Shown here: positions 21,938 to 31,243 of the stretch, piece by piece
Numbering within the stretch: position 1 is the stretch's first letter
How the letters are laid out: each line of letters opens with the position of its first letter
Position numbers and translations under genes: made by a program
Origin: Sperchopsis tessellata
Lineage: Eukaryota; Arthropoda; Insecta; Coleoptera; Hydrophilidae
Reading direction: 5' to 3'
Length of the DNA: 31,243 nucleotides
Assembly: GCA_033557685.1 (NCBI GenBank)
Contig: JAWQRN010000335.1
Location: 1 to 31,243, forward strand
The notes under the pieces: model-generated
Database searches by the model: none
Seen by the model: the letters and a program-made list of their open reading frames with translations, nothing else
What the model was told of the DNA's origin: nothing

Positions 21938-24424
21938 GGTAGAATAACAAAACTTTTATTTTTTCAGTGTGAAAATCATCCTAAAATAATCGACTTATCG
22001 TATTTGCTTCTATTTTCTAACGTATAACATGCGTACCAAATGACTTTGTTATAAAGTGCTAGAGTTAACCTCAATATCAAACACGCTTTATGTTCAGTAT
22101 TCACTAGTAGTAAGTTAAGCGAAGTTTCTAGTGAGTTTTTCTACATCTTTTCTACACTTTTGTGTACCTTATTTTTTTGCCTGTGCGTATATATAATTTC
22201 GATACCTGTTTCAACATAAAAGCCACATATAGTTAGTTATATATTTTTATACTATATTTCGAAAATTTATTTTAAATGCTGAATTACAAAACTATATATT
22301 TATTGCAATTCATATGGTTTGCAAAGCGCTGGACCTGAATTTTAATTCAAAGGGTTCAAAATGTGATTTGTAGTGGTAAATTTATATATTGTAGTTACAT
22401 GAAAATACACTTTAATAAGATATGTATTGCATTTTATAAGCGTTTATATTTCTGTATTTAAAATTTGTGTTCGTAACTGTTTATAAATTTATTTGTTATG
22501 AAAAACAAATTTACTTTTAATATATGCTAATAAATATTGCAGTGTGCATTATTGAATATTAATACGGGTGCGCAAATGTAAACACATGCGAAATTCATAT
22601 TTTTTTATACCAGTCTCTGAAACATTTTGTCATTTGCAATGTGTTTTGGCGTCAGTAGCAATTTGCATATTTTCGTGTACGCGAATGAATAATCATTTTT
22701 AATTCTTTTAATCTACATATTCATATCATGTATCAAAAGCACTTTTTATTGAATTATTTAGGTAATGTTCCGGTACAATTTTTATTTTTGATGATATAAC
22801 AAAAATATCACGAGATTGAAAAATTATTGAGTATACTATTTTTTATTGAGGAAAACTCTTTATGCTTATAAAATATGTATATTAGAGGGCGTTTTAGTTA
22901 CTACATATATAGTATCATCTACTACACTTTCTAAAAATATAAACTATCATTTGCTATTCTAAAAATTTAGAAAATTAATAATTTACACGAATTATTGAAC
23001 ACGATATATCGAATTCGAGGTACCATTACCATAATCATTATTTTATTCATAATAATGTGTGCGTTACAATATATTTTAAAAACATTTACTGTAATGTGCT
23101 GATATATCAATGCCCTGGATATTTTGCAATATAGATTCGATGATAAATAAACTGACAAATTAATGAAAGTCTTCCTTAACAATTGAGTAACGTGTGGACA
23201 TTTTGTCTTCTTAAATAGCATCATTGGTCGAGTTCTTTTAATCGCGTCATGAAAATTCGGTACATAATAGTCGGGCAAGGTCTACTAAATGAATTTAGAA
23301 AAAAGGACTATTTTACAGTAACATAATTTGAATAAACCTTTTACCTTGAACAATAGTCTATATACCCTAACGCTACCATAATTCCACTTTTCAAATTACT
23401 TACAATTTTCTTTAGTTTGGAGAAGGCATCTCTAGAGGGTCAGCTTACTCAAATCGCGACTGTAATACATTTTTTTGTACTCTCACAACAAACTTTCATA
23501 CAAAATGATGGTATTAAAATCTTATAGCACAAGGAACCTTTATACAGCAGTAAATAAATTATGATATTTATTCACTGCATTTAAAAATGAGTGCCTACTA
23601 AATAACTAGATTCAATATAAAGGTAATTTAAATAATATTTCATTACGCAACATATCAAAATATCTCAATTAGACTAAACTGCAGCAGGTATTTCATAAAA
23701 GGTACTATCAGTTTAACTTCAAAATATAAACATGTTTATAAAACGTGCCTCTGCACTTTCAATTTTTTCAATACTAGAGAGCACTACAATTAATGCACAG
23801 GAACCATAACAAAATATTTAAAAAAATATAACACAAAGTGGTTTAAAAGACAAAAGAAAATATAAAAGAGATTATGAAAATCCTTTAAAAATGGACAAAA
23901 GAAGTATAGCACTAAAATTATAAACCGGTACGTACAAATCGTTTAGAACATCTACAGTAGTCTGTATGCCCATACCTGAGAGGAGTTCGTACATGTATAT
24001 ATGGAGAGTGGAAAACCCCAAGTGAGGACTCAACTGCGATAGAACGATGATTTTGTTGAACTTGGCTGACCAGGAAATCCACCATATTCTGGCTATTTAT
24101 TAATCCTACTTTAATAAAATAATTATTCAGCTATTTTAGAATAATGCCCAAATAATTTTTGGGTCCCTTTGGCTTTAGTAAATCTTAGGAATGACTAAGA
24201 ATTCGTAAGGCATTCAGTACTGACCATATTCATACTTTGAGAGAGAACATCACAAATCATTATTTGTCATCGGTGCCTTCATTCAGAAAGGATCCCAACC
24301 GCTTAAATTATGTTTTAGGTGGCTATTTAATTCTGATTATTCATTCAGTATCACCGAAATATGTAATAATTTCATGCAAAGAAGAGCGTGTTGGATTGAT
24401 GATGAAAATATTAATTAATAACGC

Positions 24425-24426
<2 letters not shown>
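21938..24426. other. No recognised gene; AT-rich with one CpG-richer island
   Basis: No coherent protein is found in any frame. At about 22555-22745 the sequence becomes richer in CpG and carries an octamer ATTTGCAT (22661-22668), a near-octamer CATTTGCAA (22631), and a homeodomain-like TTTTTAATTC stretch. It could be a regulatory element but has no direct support. Confidence 0.4.

Positions 24427-24480
<54 letters not shown>
24427..24480. repeat. (TA)n microsatellite
   Basis: About 52 bp of uninterrupted alternating TA. The reading frame over it gives only a YIYIYI repeat. Confidence 0.97.
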
Positions 24481-24483
<3 letters not shown>

Positions 24484-24779
24484 TACACTATTTTATATAA
24501 ATAAAACAATATAAATATATAGAACTTAGATTTTATGGTTTTCAACCCTCAATTTATTATCAAATATTTGCCTGTTAAGCAATTGAAATGTTCTTCAACA
24601 CTTAATTGTGTACAACCAAGTCATAAACATAAACGCTCAAGTTTGCGGGAATTGATAAAATTCCGTTCCATTTAATCGAATTTCCACATACACACTAGTC
24701 AAGGTACAGCGGTTAAAGTTGAAACTGTATTTACTTGGCGAGAATAATGTCCAAAGGTCCAATTTAACTTTGGTAATTA

Positions 24780-25330
24780 ACAAATTCGCACTTAGTCAGG
24801 AAGAGGTGGTTCACCAGTTACTGGATTTGAATGTACAGGAAACTCACAAACGTTTGCATTAAATCACCCGTACGTGAATGTACATATGCACGTAAATATG
24901 AAATCGGAATGCGTGCATTTGGCATATTGACGCGTAAAATCACTGGTTTTTGCATGGGACATCTGCAAACCAAATGTCGCTGCGGTCGCGCGCATTGCAT
25001 ATATGTTTATCAAACAGACGCTTTTTCTCGAAAATATTTATTGCGCGATAAGGCCCTCCTTTCCAGATTTATGGGGCCCCACTTCAAAATCATTTATTTT
25101 TCAAAAGAAGTGTTCGCACGTCGTGATTTATTGCGTACAGTGTAGATGCACTTTATGCTTGGAAACGACCCATATTTTATCTATTCGTCCAGGCGAACTA
25201 TAAATACCCGCAATTTTATTATGAGCTCCACCGTTGTTTCTACTTTTACTACCCGCACTGACAGAATTGAATCGTAAACATGACAAAAAGCATGATAACT
25301 GTCAGGTGTGAAATAGCAACTTGAAAAGCA
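24780..25330. other. CpG-richer island, non-coding or unassigned
   Basis: The base composition shifts clearly from the AT-rich flanks, with many CpG steps, for example CGCTGCGGTCGCGCGC at about 24978-24993. Short frames are open on both strands (plus 24831-25145, minus 24818-25000), which is what GC-richer DNA does by chance. I recognise no product. A TATA-like CTATAAATAC lies at 25199-25208. This could be a promoter, a conserved element or an exon of an unrecognised gene. Confidence 0.35.
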
Positions 25331-25797
25331 CCTCAATAATAGTAATTTTAGATTACGAGCCACATTAGAATGCTTTTATACATTTTTCGTACATTTTGAT
25401 TCCAGTTTCCAGTAGTGCTGGCTATCCAATATACAAAATTCCATTCAAATTTTGTTTTAAAATATCCATTGTATCTGTTTTAAGCTAGATACTGGCCTAG
25501 TAAACACCGCGTAAGCTACAGCAAGGAAGGCCTAGGTTAGGTCAGTTTACCTATATTTTAGGTAGCTGTCTACACCGAATCTTAAGTACCTTACCTACAA
25601 TAGGTATCAAACCGACAGTAGGCAACTTGCTTAGGTCGTCCCTCTACAGCGCCCTCTTTGGTGTGTAGGTAAATCTAAAATGGCTTATTTCTATATTTTC
25701 AAACATTGACAGTTAACCTTTTGTGTTAAAAATTAAACAAACGTTTTTGTTAATTTTGTGCAAAAGAAGAGCCTAGAAAATAAAAATCTTCGCACAC

Positions 25798-25799
<2 letters not shown>

Positions 25800-25834
<35 letters not shown>
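25800..25834. repeat. (TA)n microsatellite
   Basis: About 34 bp of alternating TA, located shortly before the foldback-family repeat at 25.9 kb. Confidence 0.95.
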
Positions 25835-25835
<1 letters not shown>

Positions 25836-25897
25836 TCTCAAAGGCAGAATAACAGTTTATAACGTATATATTATGGCACATATAACGACCACAATGC

Positions 25898-26041
25898 CAT
25901 TATATTCAACAACGATACAGATGAAGCTCTTAAAAGTGCTAACTACATGTAGCTCTCAGAAGTGCTATTCATACAATATTTTAATTCATCAGAAATAATG
26001 CATTATTATTAGTTCTTAGTTTAAACAATTACCTTACAGAA
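25898..26041 (+). repeat. Foldback-family repeat, short copy
   Basis: It shares CATTATATTCAACAACGATA and then CAGATG-AGCTCTT (25899-25932) with the copy at 28001-28034, in the same direction. It contains two copies of a near-palindromic unit (AGCTCTTAAAAGTGCT at 25925; AGCTCTCAGAAGTGCT at 25951). Its right end, ATAATGCATTATTATTAGTT followed by CTTAGTTTA, is present at about 28165-28198 in the opposite orientation. The copies are thus related by both direct and inverted blocks. Confidence 0.75.
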
Positions 26042-27560
26042 CATCGTATTCCAAAATAGAAAACTTGCTTGCGTAAAATCTATGGAGTTCTCCCACGTTA
26101 ATATGCTTAATAACAATTTCAAGCTGGCCTCATTCCGCAGTAAGTCATGTATATACCGAAGGGTTTCAACGGTTCCTTATCTCAATTAAGGAATTATTTA
26201 ATGATATATTGATAATTATTCTGACATGCGCTTTTTGTTATCGTTGTAAATTTGTATATCATGTGTAAATAGTGTGCATAATATGGCTCCATTTTACCAA
26301 TACAACATTGGGAGCGAAACAACTACAAAGCTGTTAAATTCGTCTATACTCTAACGAAACTAAATTCTAAATATATGCTACAAAATAATTGCATAAATGA
26401 AATGGTAGTTTAATGTATGTATATGAAACAGGAAGAATGACATCTACACTAAAATAAGCTATTCAGACTTTGGAATCATCCTTTGTATATCGCCGGTTTT
26501 AGGTATTAACTGTATTACGAAGCCTTATTTCCTTCTCTGAGGTAATTAGCTTAATTGTGTCAGTGAATATATTTCAACAGTTATCTCAATTCCTGCGGAG
26601 GCTGGGTCGTGATTTTCCTAAACATAACCAAGATTGAACCCAAAAGCACACCTACTTTAAATAGCCCGTAATTGTGAACCAGCCTGAGAATTCAGTCCTC
26701 AAATAAAAAAAATATATAGTCCTTGGGAGCAGGTGACACTGTTTTGGCTGAGTCGTTCTACACTGCTATTACTTACACTTGTATTTGAAATTAGGTAGAA
26801 GCTATTAAAACAAAAAGCATACCAATTTAAATTACCTTATATTTTAATTCTTATTAGTAGCATATTATACACATTTAACATTGGTTTAAAAAATCAATAA
26901 TTTTAATTATTTAACAATCAACACTTTTAATTAGTTAACATTCCTAGTCTGTATACTATTATTTAAGTTATCTGAAAAAATCAGATCTGAATTTTCATCT
27001 TAATTTTGTACAATAATATATATAAATGACGGTAATCCACATCCGCATGGTCGGATGCTACTTGTTGAGAATCCGTACCATCAATGACGGTAAAGCTCTA
27101 ATCCTTCGGCGAATATGGATTTGGGAATATGTATGGTTTATCCAGAATTTTCGGACACATTTGTATTTTATATATAAGTACACTGTTAGTGCAACTATCC
27201 TAGGTTGACCTAATTTATTTATTTAAATTAATTCAGATTAACTCCATTCCGTTTTAATTTCACTTAATAAAAACCGACTTGCTCGTCTCGTTGTTGGATG
27301 TATAAGACCTTCCATTGCAAATTAAAAACCGGGGAAGGAAAATGTTTGCGTTTTATTAGATCCGCAATCGACTCGTATCCCAACCATCTGACCATATCTG
27401 CAGCATAGGCAACCAACCATACCTTCTAAAGTATATTGGATATTTTAAATTGTTTGTCGCTAATTGATTCACATCAAACTAAGTCCTTTTTGGACTGTTA
27501 CAATACTGAAAATTATACAATATACTCTCTTTATAATGCAGCCGATTTAACCCACTGATA
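26042..27560. other. No recognised gene
   Basis: AT-rich sequence with no recognised protein, RNA or repeat. A 60-codon plus-strand frame at 27026-27208 matches nothing I know. Confidence 0.5.
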
Positions 27561-27669
27561 TTCTTCTTCTTATGTCAATCTATATTGTCAACTGTTGAAC
27601 GAAGTCCTGCTCCATATTCTTCTACTATTCTTTATTATTTTATATTTATATTTATTCGCCATTACTCAA

Positions 27670-27870
27670 ATCAATCTATCAACTTTGTTTTTCTTGTCTG
27701 GCATCATGTCCTTCCCAAGTCCACTTGAGGCATGCCGTTTCATTTCGAATGTGAATTCTTAGGATAACTCCTAGGATATTTCGCTCCGTGGCTCCCTGGA
27801 TTATGATTAATTTGTTGACACCATTTCTAGTTAGGATCATTGTTTCCAATCTTTAGGCCACATGGGAGAA
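27670..27870 (-). pseudogene. LINE C-terminal tail (RTE-like), minus strand
   Basis: On the minus strand the sequence reads LIIIQGATERNILGVILRIH (about 27813-27755), then IRNETACLKWTWEGHDARQE (to about 27695) and KQS. This matches 'L...QRAMER.MLGVSLRD.IRNE......LKW.WAGH.ARR', the extreme C-terminal segment of an insect LINE (endonuclease-reverse transcriptase type). The usual central 'RR.T.V.DI..RI..' part is deleted between IRNE and LKW. Only the tail is present, consistent with 5' truncation. It lies just before the foldback repeat. Confidence 0.7.
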
Positions 27871-27888
27871 TACACTTATTATTTACTT

Positions 27889-28172
27889 TCACCCTAAGGT
27901 AAACTGGTATTTTTTATTTGTTTCTGATGATTAAAAATATTGTATGAATAGCACTTTTAAGAGCTACATGGCAGTTTATACTTAACACTTTTAAGAGCTT
28001 CATTATATTCAACAACGATACAGATGTAGCTCTTTAAAGTGTTAAGTATAAACTGCAATGTAGCTCTTATAAGTGCTAAGTATATGTAGCTCTCAGAAGT
28101 GCTATTTATAGAATATTTTCGTACATCAGGCACAAAACAAAAATACTAGTTTACCTTAGGGTAATTATCTAA
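27889..28172. repeat. Foldback element with long inverted arms
   Basis: The left arm (about 27889-28003) and right arm (about 28025-28172) are inverted copies. Both ends carry the CCTAAGGTAAACT-GTATTTTT block, as CCCTAAGGTAAACT at the left and AGTTTACCTTAGGG at the right. The inner half is an inverted repeat of about 55 bp (GCAGTTTATACTTAACACTT against its complement), with a central loop ATTATATTCAACAACGATAC. Five copies of a 16-bp near-palindrome lie within (27950, 27985, 28028, 28062, 28088). The right arm is longer because it contains an extra unit. No ORF is present. This is a non-autonomous foldback-type repeat, or a piece of a larger element. Confidence 0.8.
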
Positions 28173-28225
28173 ACTAAGAACTAATAATAATGCATTATAA
28201 GCAAACAATCATATAAGGTATTGTA

Positions 28226-28292
28226 TCTTTAGGTTTTCTGGGAGATACCTATGTGTTGGTTTTTTTTGCCGACGTTTAGTCCACTCTTGCAG
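28226..28292 (-). repeat. Penelope-like terminal motif
   Basis: On the plus strand this reads AGGTTTTCTGGGAGATACCT, TTTTTTGCCGACGTTTAGTC and CACTCTTGCAG, the reverse complement of the motif at 11.91-11.98 and 29.55-29.64 kb. No PLE coding sequence is readable on the minus-strand upstream side. Confidence 0.6.
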
Positions 28293-28299
28293 TATACAT

Positions 28300-28356
28300 T
28301 ATCAAGATATGTACTTCTTAAAAGTGCTATGTGTATACTGCCATGCAGCACTTAAC
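28300..28356 (+). repeat. Additional copy of the 16-bp near-palindrome unit
   Basis: ACTTCTTAAAAGTGCTATGT (28312-28331) is followed by GTATACTGCCATGCAGCACT (28332-28351). It matches the AGCTCTTAAAAGTG-T and AAACTGC-ATGTAGC order seen in the foldback element. It abuts the PLE terminal motif. Confidence 0.6.
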
Positions 28357-29437
28357 CCATTTAAACCTCAAATCAGTATAGTCAGAATTTTTGGGAATTT
28401 TAATTATTAATGGAATTAAGGGGGTTTGAAAATCATCTAAAAAATACGAAAAAATTAATTCTTGTTAGGGTTGCTGGAGATTACCCGTCCCATATATGGT
28501 AGAATATGCTCATGTATATTCAAAAGTCAAAGGTTATCAGTTTATGTTTATTTAATTTTAATTATTACAATACTAGGAACTTATTTTCTATGCTAGTGAT
28601 TGTTATATACATTTCCAAAATTTGTTATTTAACATTAGTTTCTAGCATTATAAAGCAAGAAATACTTAACATATAGTCGAACATTGAATTTAATGCCTCT
28701 GGTGGGGCATTGTTTATTGCAAAGCCTGCAAAATGATCTTTACAGTCATTTATTGGCATGATTTCCACATAGTGTCTTTTGGGTAATAATTTTTTTATTT
28801 CTAGTAATACTGCTTGATTAGTTTTCGCTAGATTCACCTTCAGGCAACTATAGTGTAGATTCAGTCATTAATGTACTTGGTGGAAAATTATTGATGTCGA
28901 CATTATCTTCATTTCCTGAGTCTACATCTGCCATTCCATCATTAGCATTATCAGATGGTGGTAAAAAATTATCGCCTTCTGCTTTTGCATTAGCCAAATC
29001 CTACTCTTCAAAAAGGGTTAAAATTCCATTAAACGGTAAAGGTATGAAATAGCATGAAATATCATATGTTCGTAAAAGTTGTGAATTTTATATTGTACGT
29101 AGTCTTACTGCACCAGATAGGGTACATCATATTTCAAAGTAAAAAAAAAAAAATACTACACATATTTTAATCATATTGAAATACTATCATGATAGAAGTT
29201 TTATTTATGAGTTTATTCCAAAGCAAAATAAATACTTCAAAAAAACACTTGTTTACGTTTATGATGATCATAGAAATAAGAACAATTAACCTGTTATTTA
29301 ACTGTGCTTGTATCCTCACTTTGACGAATTCCAGCATAAGTAACTATTTTTATAGTATTTTTTATACCTTCTACTTGACGCCAAGCTACTTAATAATATG
29401 AAACTTGACTAGGTAGTTCAGTACATTTTATTAACAT
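28357..29437. other. No recognised gene
   Basis: AT-rich sequence. A 70-codon minus-strand frame at 28625-28837 contains EALNSMFDYMLSISCF but no family I recognise. An A13 run at 29142-29154 is present. No supported feature. Confidence 0.4.
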
Positions 29438-29645
29438 AGCGTATACGCTGCGTATATGGGACGTACCGTATACGGAACGGTAGGTCTAAATGGGTCGAAA
29501 GAACTAGGTGCAGACATAGACCTAAACATAGTACTTTTAAATTGTTAATATCCCCTGCAACAGTGGACGAAACGTCGGCAAACAGAAAAGTCAACACGCG
29601 GTTATCTCCCGGAAATGACCGTGGAAGCCTACATACAGAATTAAT
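29438..29645 (+). repeat. Penelope-like terminal motif preceded by two palindromes
   Basis: CCCCTGCAACAGTGGACGAA (29552-29571), ACGTCGGCAAACAGAAAAGT, CAACACGCGGTTATCTCCCG and GAAATGACCG form the best-preserved copy of the terminal motif. About 70-115 bp upstream are two perfect palindromes, AGCGTATACGCT (29438-29449) and CCGTATACGG (29466-29475). No PLE protein is readable upstream. Confidence 0.6.
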
Positions 29646-29759
29646 CTTAGGTGTTTGTTTGACAATCCCCATAGATTAGTAAATATCGAACTCGAGTGGA
29701 TTAATTTACTATTCATTTATTAGTAAAAATGCTAGGGTGTACATTTTTAAGTTAACAAA
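29646..29759. other. No feature
   Basis: Short AT-rich spacer between the PLE terminal motif and the CpG-richer island. Confidence 0.4.
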
Positions 29760-30080
29760 TTTAATTTCCTCGATAGGGGGTATAATGCAGCGCCGGTACA
29801 TTTGTTTGTTTTATTGATGAACCCGTGACAGGTGGACTGGACTGAGCAATGAGTCGCCTGTGGGCTGCCCCCACGGGTGGAACGAACGTCTATTTGCATT
29901 GATCTGAATATGCATTTTGCATACCAAGTGAGAATAGCGCTGCACGTTGACTGGTCACTAATGAAATGCGGAAAATATTGCGCATTTCGTGAATATATTA
30001 AACGATTTGCAGATTTAAAAACTGCGGAAATTATCTTTTATATATGCATTATTCACTTCTCGTCTGTCATCAAATAAATA
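29760..30080. other. CpG-richer island with octamer-like sites
   Basis: The composition shifts to more CpG and GC than the flanks. An octamer ATTTGCAT lies at 29892-29899, and the hairpin-like TATGCATTTTGCATA at 29909-29923. A short open plus frame (29877-30077) has no recognisable product. It could be a regulatory element; this is unproven. Confidence 0.35.
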
Positions 30081-30640
30081 TGGAACACTAGTGAATCATA
30101 TTATAGTGCGTCCCAAAAAGTGTTCTTGTACTAACAAAACATTCTTTAGAGTGTACCATCAAGCGAGAGTTTTTATTTTCAGTCACGTATGAAAAATATT
30201 AGCATTTATTATAAAAAATATAAACCTGTTTTATATGTACTTTTATATAAATATAAAAAAACATAATATTATAACCTACAATGTTTGCCCAAAGGTTAGT
30301 TATTAGGGTCAGTCAGGGATTGCTAGTTTGAATCAGGGGAGTAGGCAATTTTTTTTCGTGATTCAAGAAAAACATTGTCACTAACTCTTCCGGAAGAGGC
30401 CTTTACGTCTCTCATACGAAGGTATGTTGGTTCGGTATTATTTAAATTGTACTAGCTCACTGTATTAATTTTGAAGCTATGCTTTGAGCTAGTTAACACT
30501 ATACGTAATTACAGTCCTAAATGCTGGGTCTACAAGGCGGCTACACTAAATACCCCTGTTTAGAATGTCTGTGGGAAAGTAGCAGATAAGGAGCTCTATA
30601 TCAAACGTCTCTAGGATGCAAGGCCTGGTCTAAAATCAGG
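30081..30640. other. No recognised gene
   Basis: AT-rich sequence with no readable domain or repeat. The next feature starts at about 30685. Confidence 0.45.
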
Positions 30641-30684
30641 TTCGCACAATGTTCTCTTATAAGCTCTCGTGGATCTTCAGGAAA

Positions 30685-31190
30685 TTAAAACTTAATATTA
30701 TGAAAAATTTTGTAAAGGCACTCAACAAAGAAAGTACAACTTTGGCTTTCCTGAATCAGAACTTACCACGCGTCAGTGACGTCAAACTAAAGGCAGGTAT
30801 TTTTGATAGCCCTCAGATCAGGGAGTTCATGAATGCTAAATTTGATGAGAGTATGGAAGAAGATGAGAACAATACCTGGCTCGCATTGACTTCCATAATC
30901 AAAAACTTTCTGGGCAACCATAGGAGCTCAGAGTATAAATATGTTGTTAAGGAACTCCTGTGGAAACTTCCAGATTCTTGGTACACGTATGTCCATAAAG
31001 ATGCACTTTCTCAGGTTGCATTTAGATTACGTTCCTGAAAACTGTGGGAATTACATCGAGGAACAAGGTGTGCGCTTTCATTAAGATATTCGAGTGATGG
31101 AAGAGAGATACCAGGGTCACTGGGATGTGAATATGCTTGCAGACTATTGCTGGTGCAATATGCAAAACATACACGAAAGTCCTTGAAGAG
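30685..31190 (+). pseudogene. Broken copy of a multicopy insect protein of unknown function (copy 2)
   Basis: An open frame up to about 31010 reads KLKLNIMKNFVKALNKESTT, then DVKLKAGIFDSPQIREFMNA, then ITSIIKNFLGNHRSSEYKYV-like sequence. These are the C-terminal third of the family also seen at 9.8-10.7 kb ('LHIKLG.MK.FVKAL', 'LK.GIF.GPQIR', 'FLGN'). After a frameshift at about 31010-31020 the sequence continues as HLDYVPENCGNYIEEQG, VRFH, an in-frame TAA at 31084-31086, and then DIRVMEERYQGHWDVNMLAD and YCW. The block from VRFH to YCW matches copy 1 residue by residue at the RFH, DIR, ME, RYQG, W and DYCW positions. The two copies differ enough to be separate insertions. No N-terminal part is present. 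Confidence 0.75.
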
Positions 31191-31225
31191 GTCCTTTCTT
31201 CCACAATAATGGTGTTCCTGTATCA

Positions 31226-31243
31226 TTATATATATATATATAT
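31226..31243. repeat. (TA)n microsatellite, truncated by window end
   Basis: Alternating TA runs to the last base of the window, so its full length is unknown. Confidence 0.85.

Noticed and set aside
24237..24500. 87-codon plus-strand frame
   Set aside because: Its C-terminal part is only the translation of the (TA)n microsatellite, and the rest has no recognisable content.
24831..25145. 104-codon plus-strand frame in the CpG-richer island
   Set aside because: Both strands are open here, there is no family match, and the open frame can be explained by base composition.
1..31243. CRISPR array, operon, phage or bacterial defence system
   Set aside because: No regular spacer-repeat array, no dense gene packing and no ribosome-binding-site pattern; introns, SINE, PLE and LINE remnants point to a eukaryote.

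Overview
The window looks like eukaryotic, probably insect, intergenic DNA. It is strongly AT-rich, has no operon-like gene packing, carries (TA)n microsatellites, and holds many decayed retrotransposon pieces of the kinds common in insect genomes: LINE reverse transcriptases, Penelope-like elements (PLEs) and a 5S-rRNA-like SINE. A THAP-domain exon with a good splice donor and acceptor supports a eukaryote. Nothing identifies the species, and no intact host gene is evident. All family assignments rest on motif recognition by eye, without database searches.

Layout. 1-4.1 kb: AT-rich DNA with no recognisable gene. 4.1-6.1 kb: two decayed LINE reverse transcriptases. 6.2-6.8 kb: a long inverted duplication of a coding-looking fragment. 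7.0-7.2 kb: a retroelement-type 3' end. 7.2-9.8 kb: unassigned. 9.8-10.7 kb: a broken copy of a multicopy insect protein family of unknown function; a second broken copy closes the window at 30.7-31.2 kb. 10.9-12.0 kb: two PLE 3' ends pointing away from each other, one with a GIY-YIG endonuclease remnant. 12.1-12.7 kb: LINE. 13.6-14.5 kb: PLE reverse transcriptase with a local duplication. 14.5-15.5 kb: LINE with a readable YADD motif. 15.5-17.5 kb: unassigned. 17.5-20.5 kb: remnant of another transposon-like protein, a LINE, the THAP exons, and two more LINE pieces in the wrong relative order. 21.7-21.9 kb: SINE. 22-25.8 kb: mostly unassigned, with two higher-CpG islands. 25.9-28.35 kb: a foldback repeat family built on a 16-bp near-palindrome, a minus-strand LINE tail and a PLE terminal motif. 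29.4-29.6 kb: another PLE terminal motif. 29.8-30.1 kb: a third higher-CpG island with octamer-like sites.

The genes do not work together as a system. The window records many independent insertions that have since decayed. The least explained structures are the foldback repeats at 25.9 and 27.9-28.3 kb, the inverted duplication at 6.2-6.8 kb, the shared PLE terminal motif (four copies), and the repeated protein family of unknown function.
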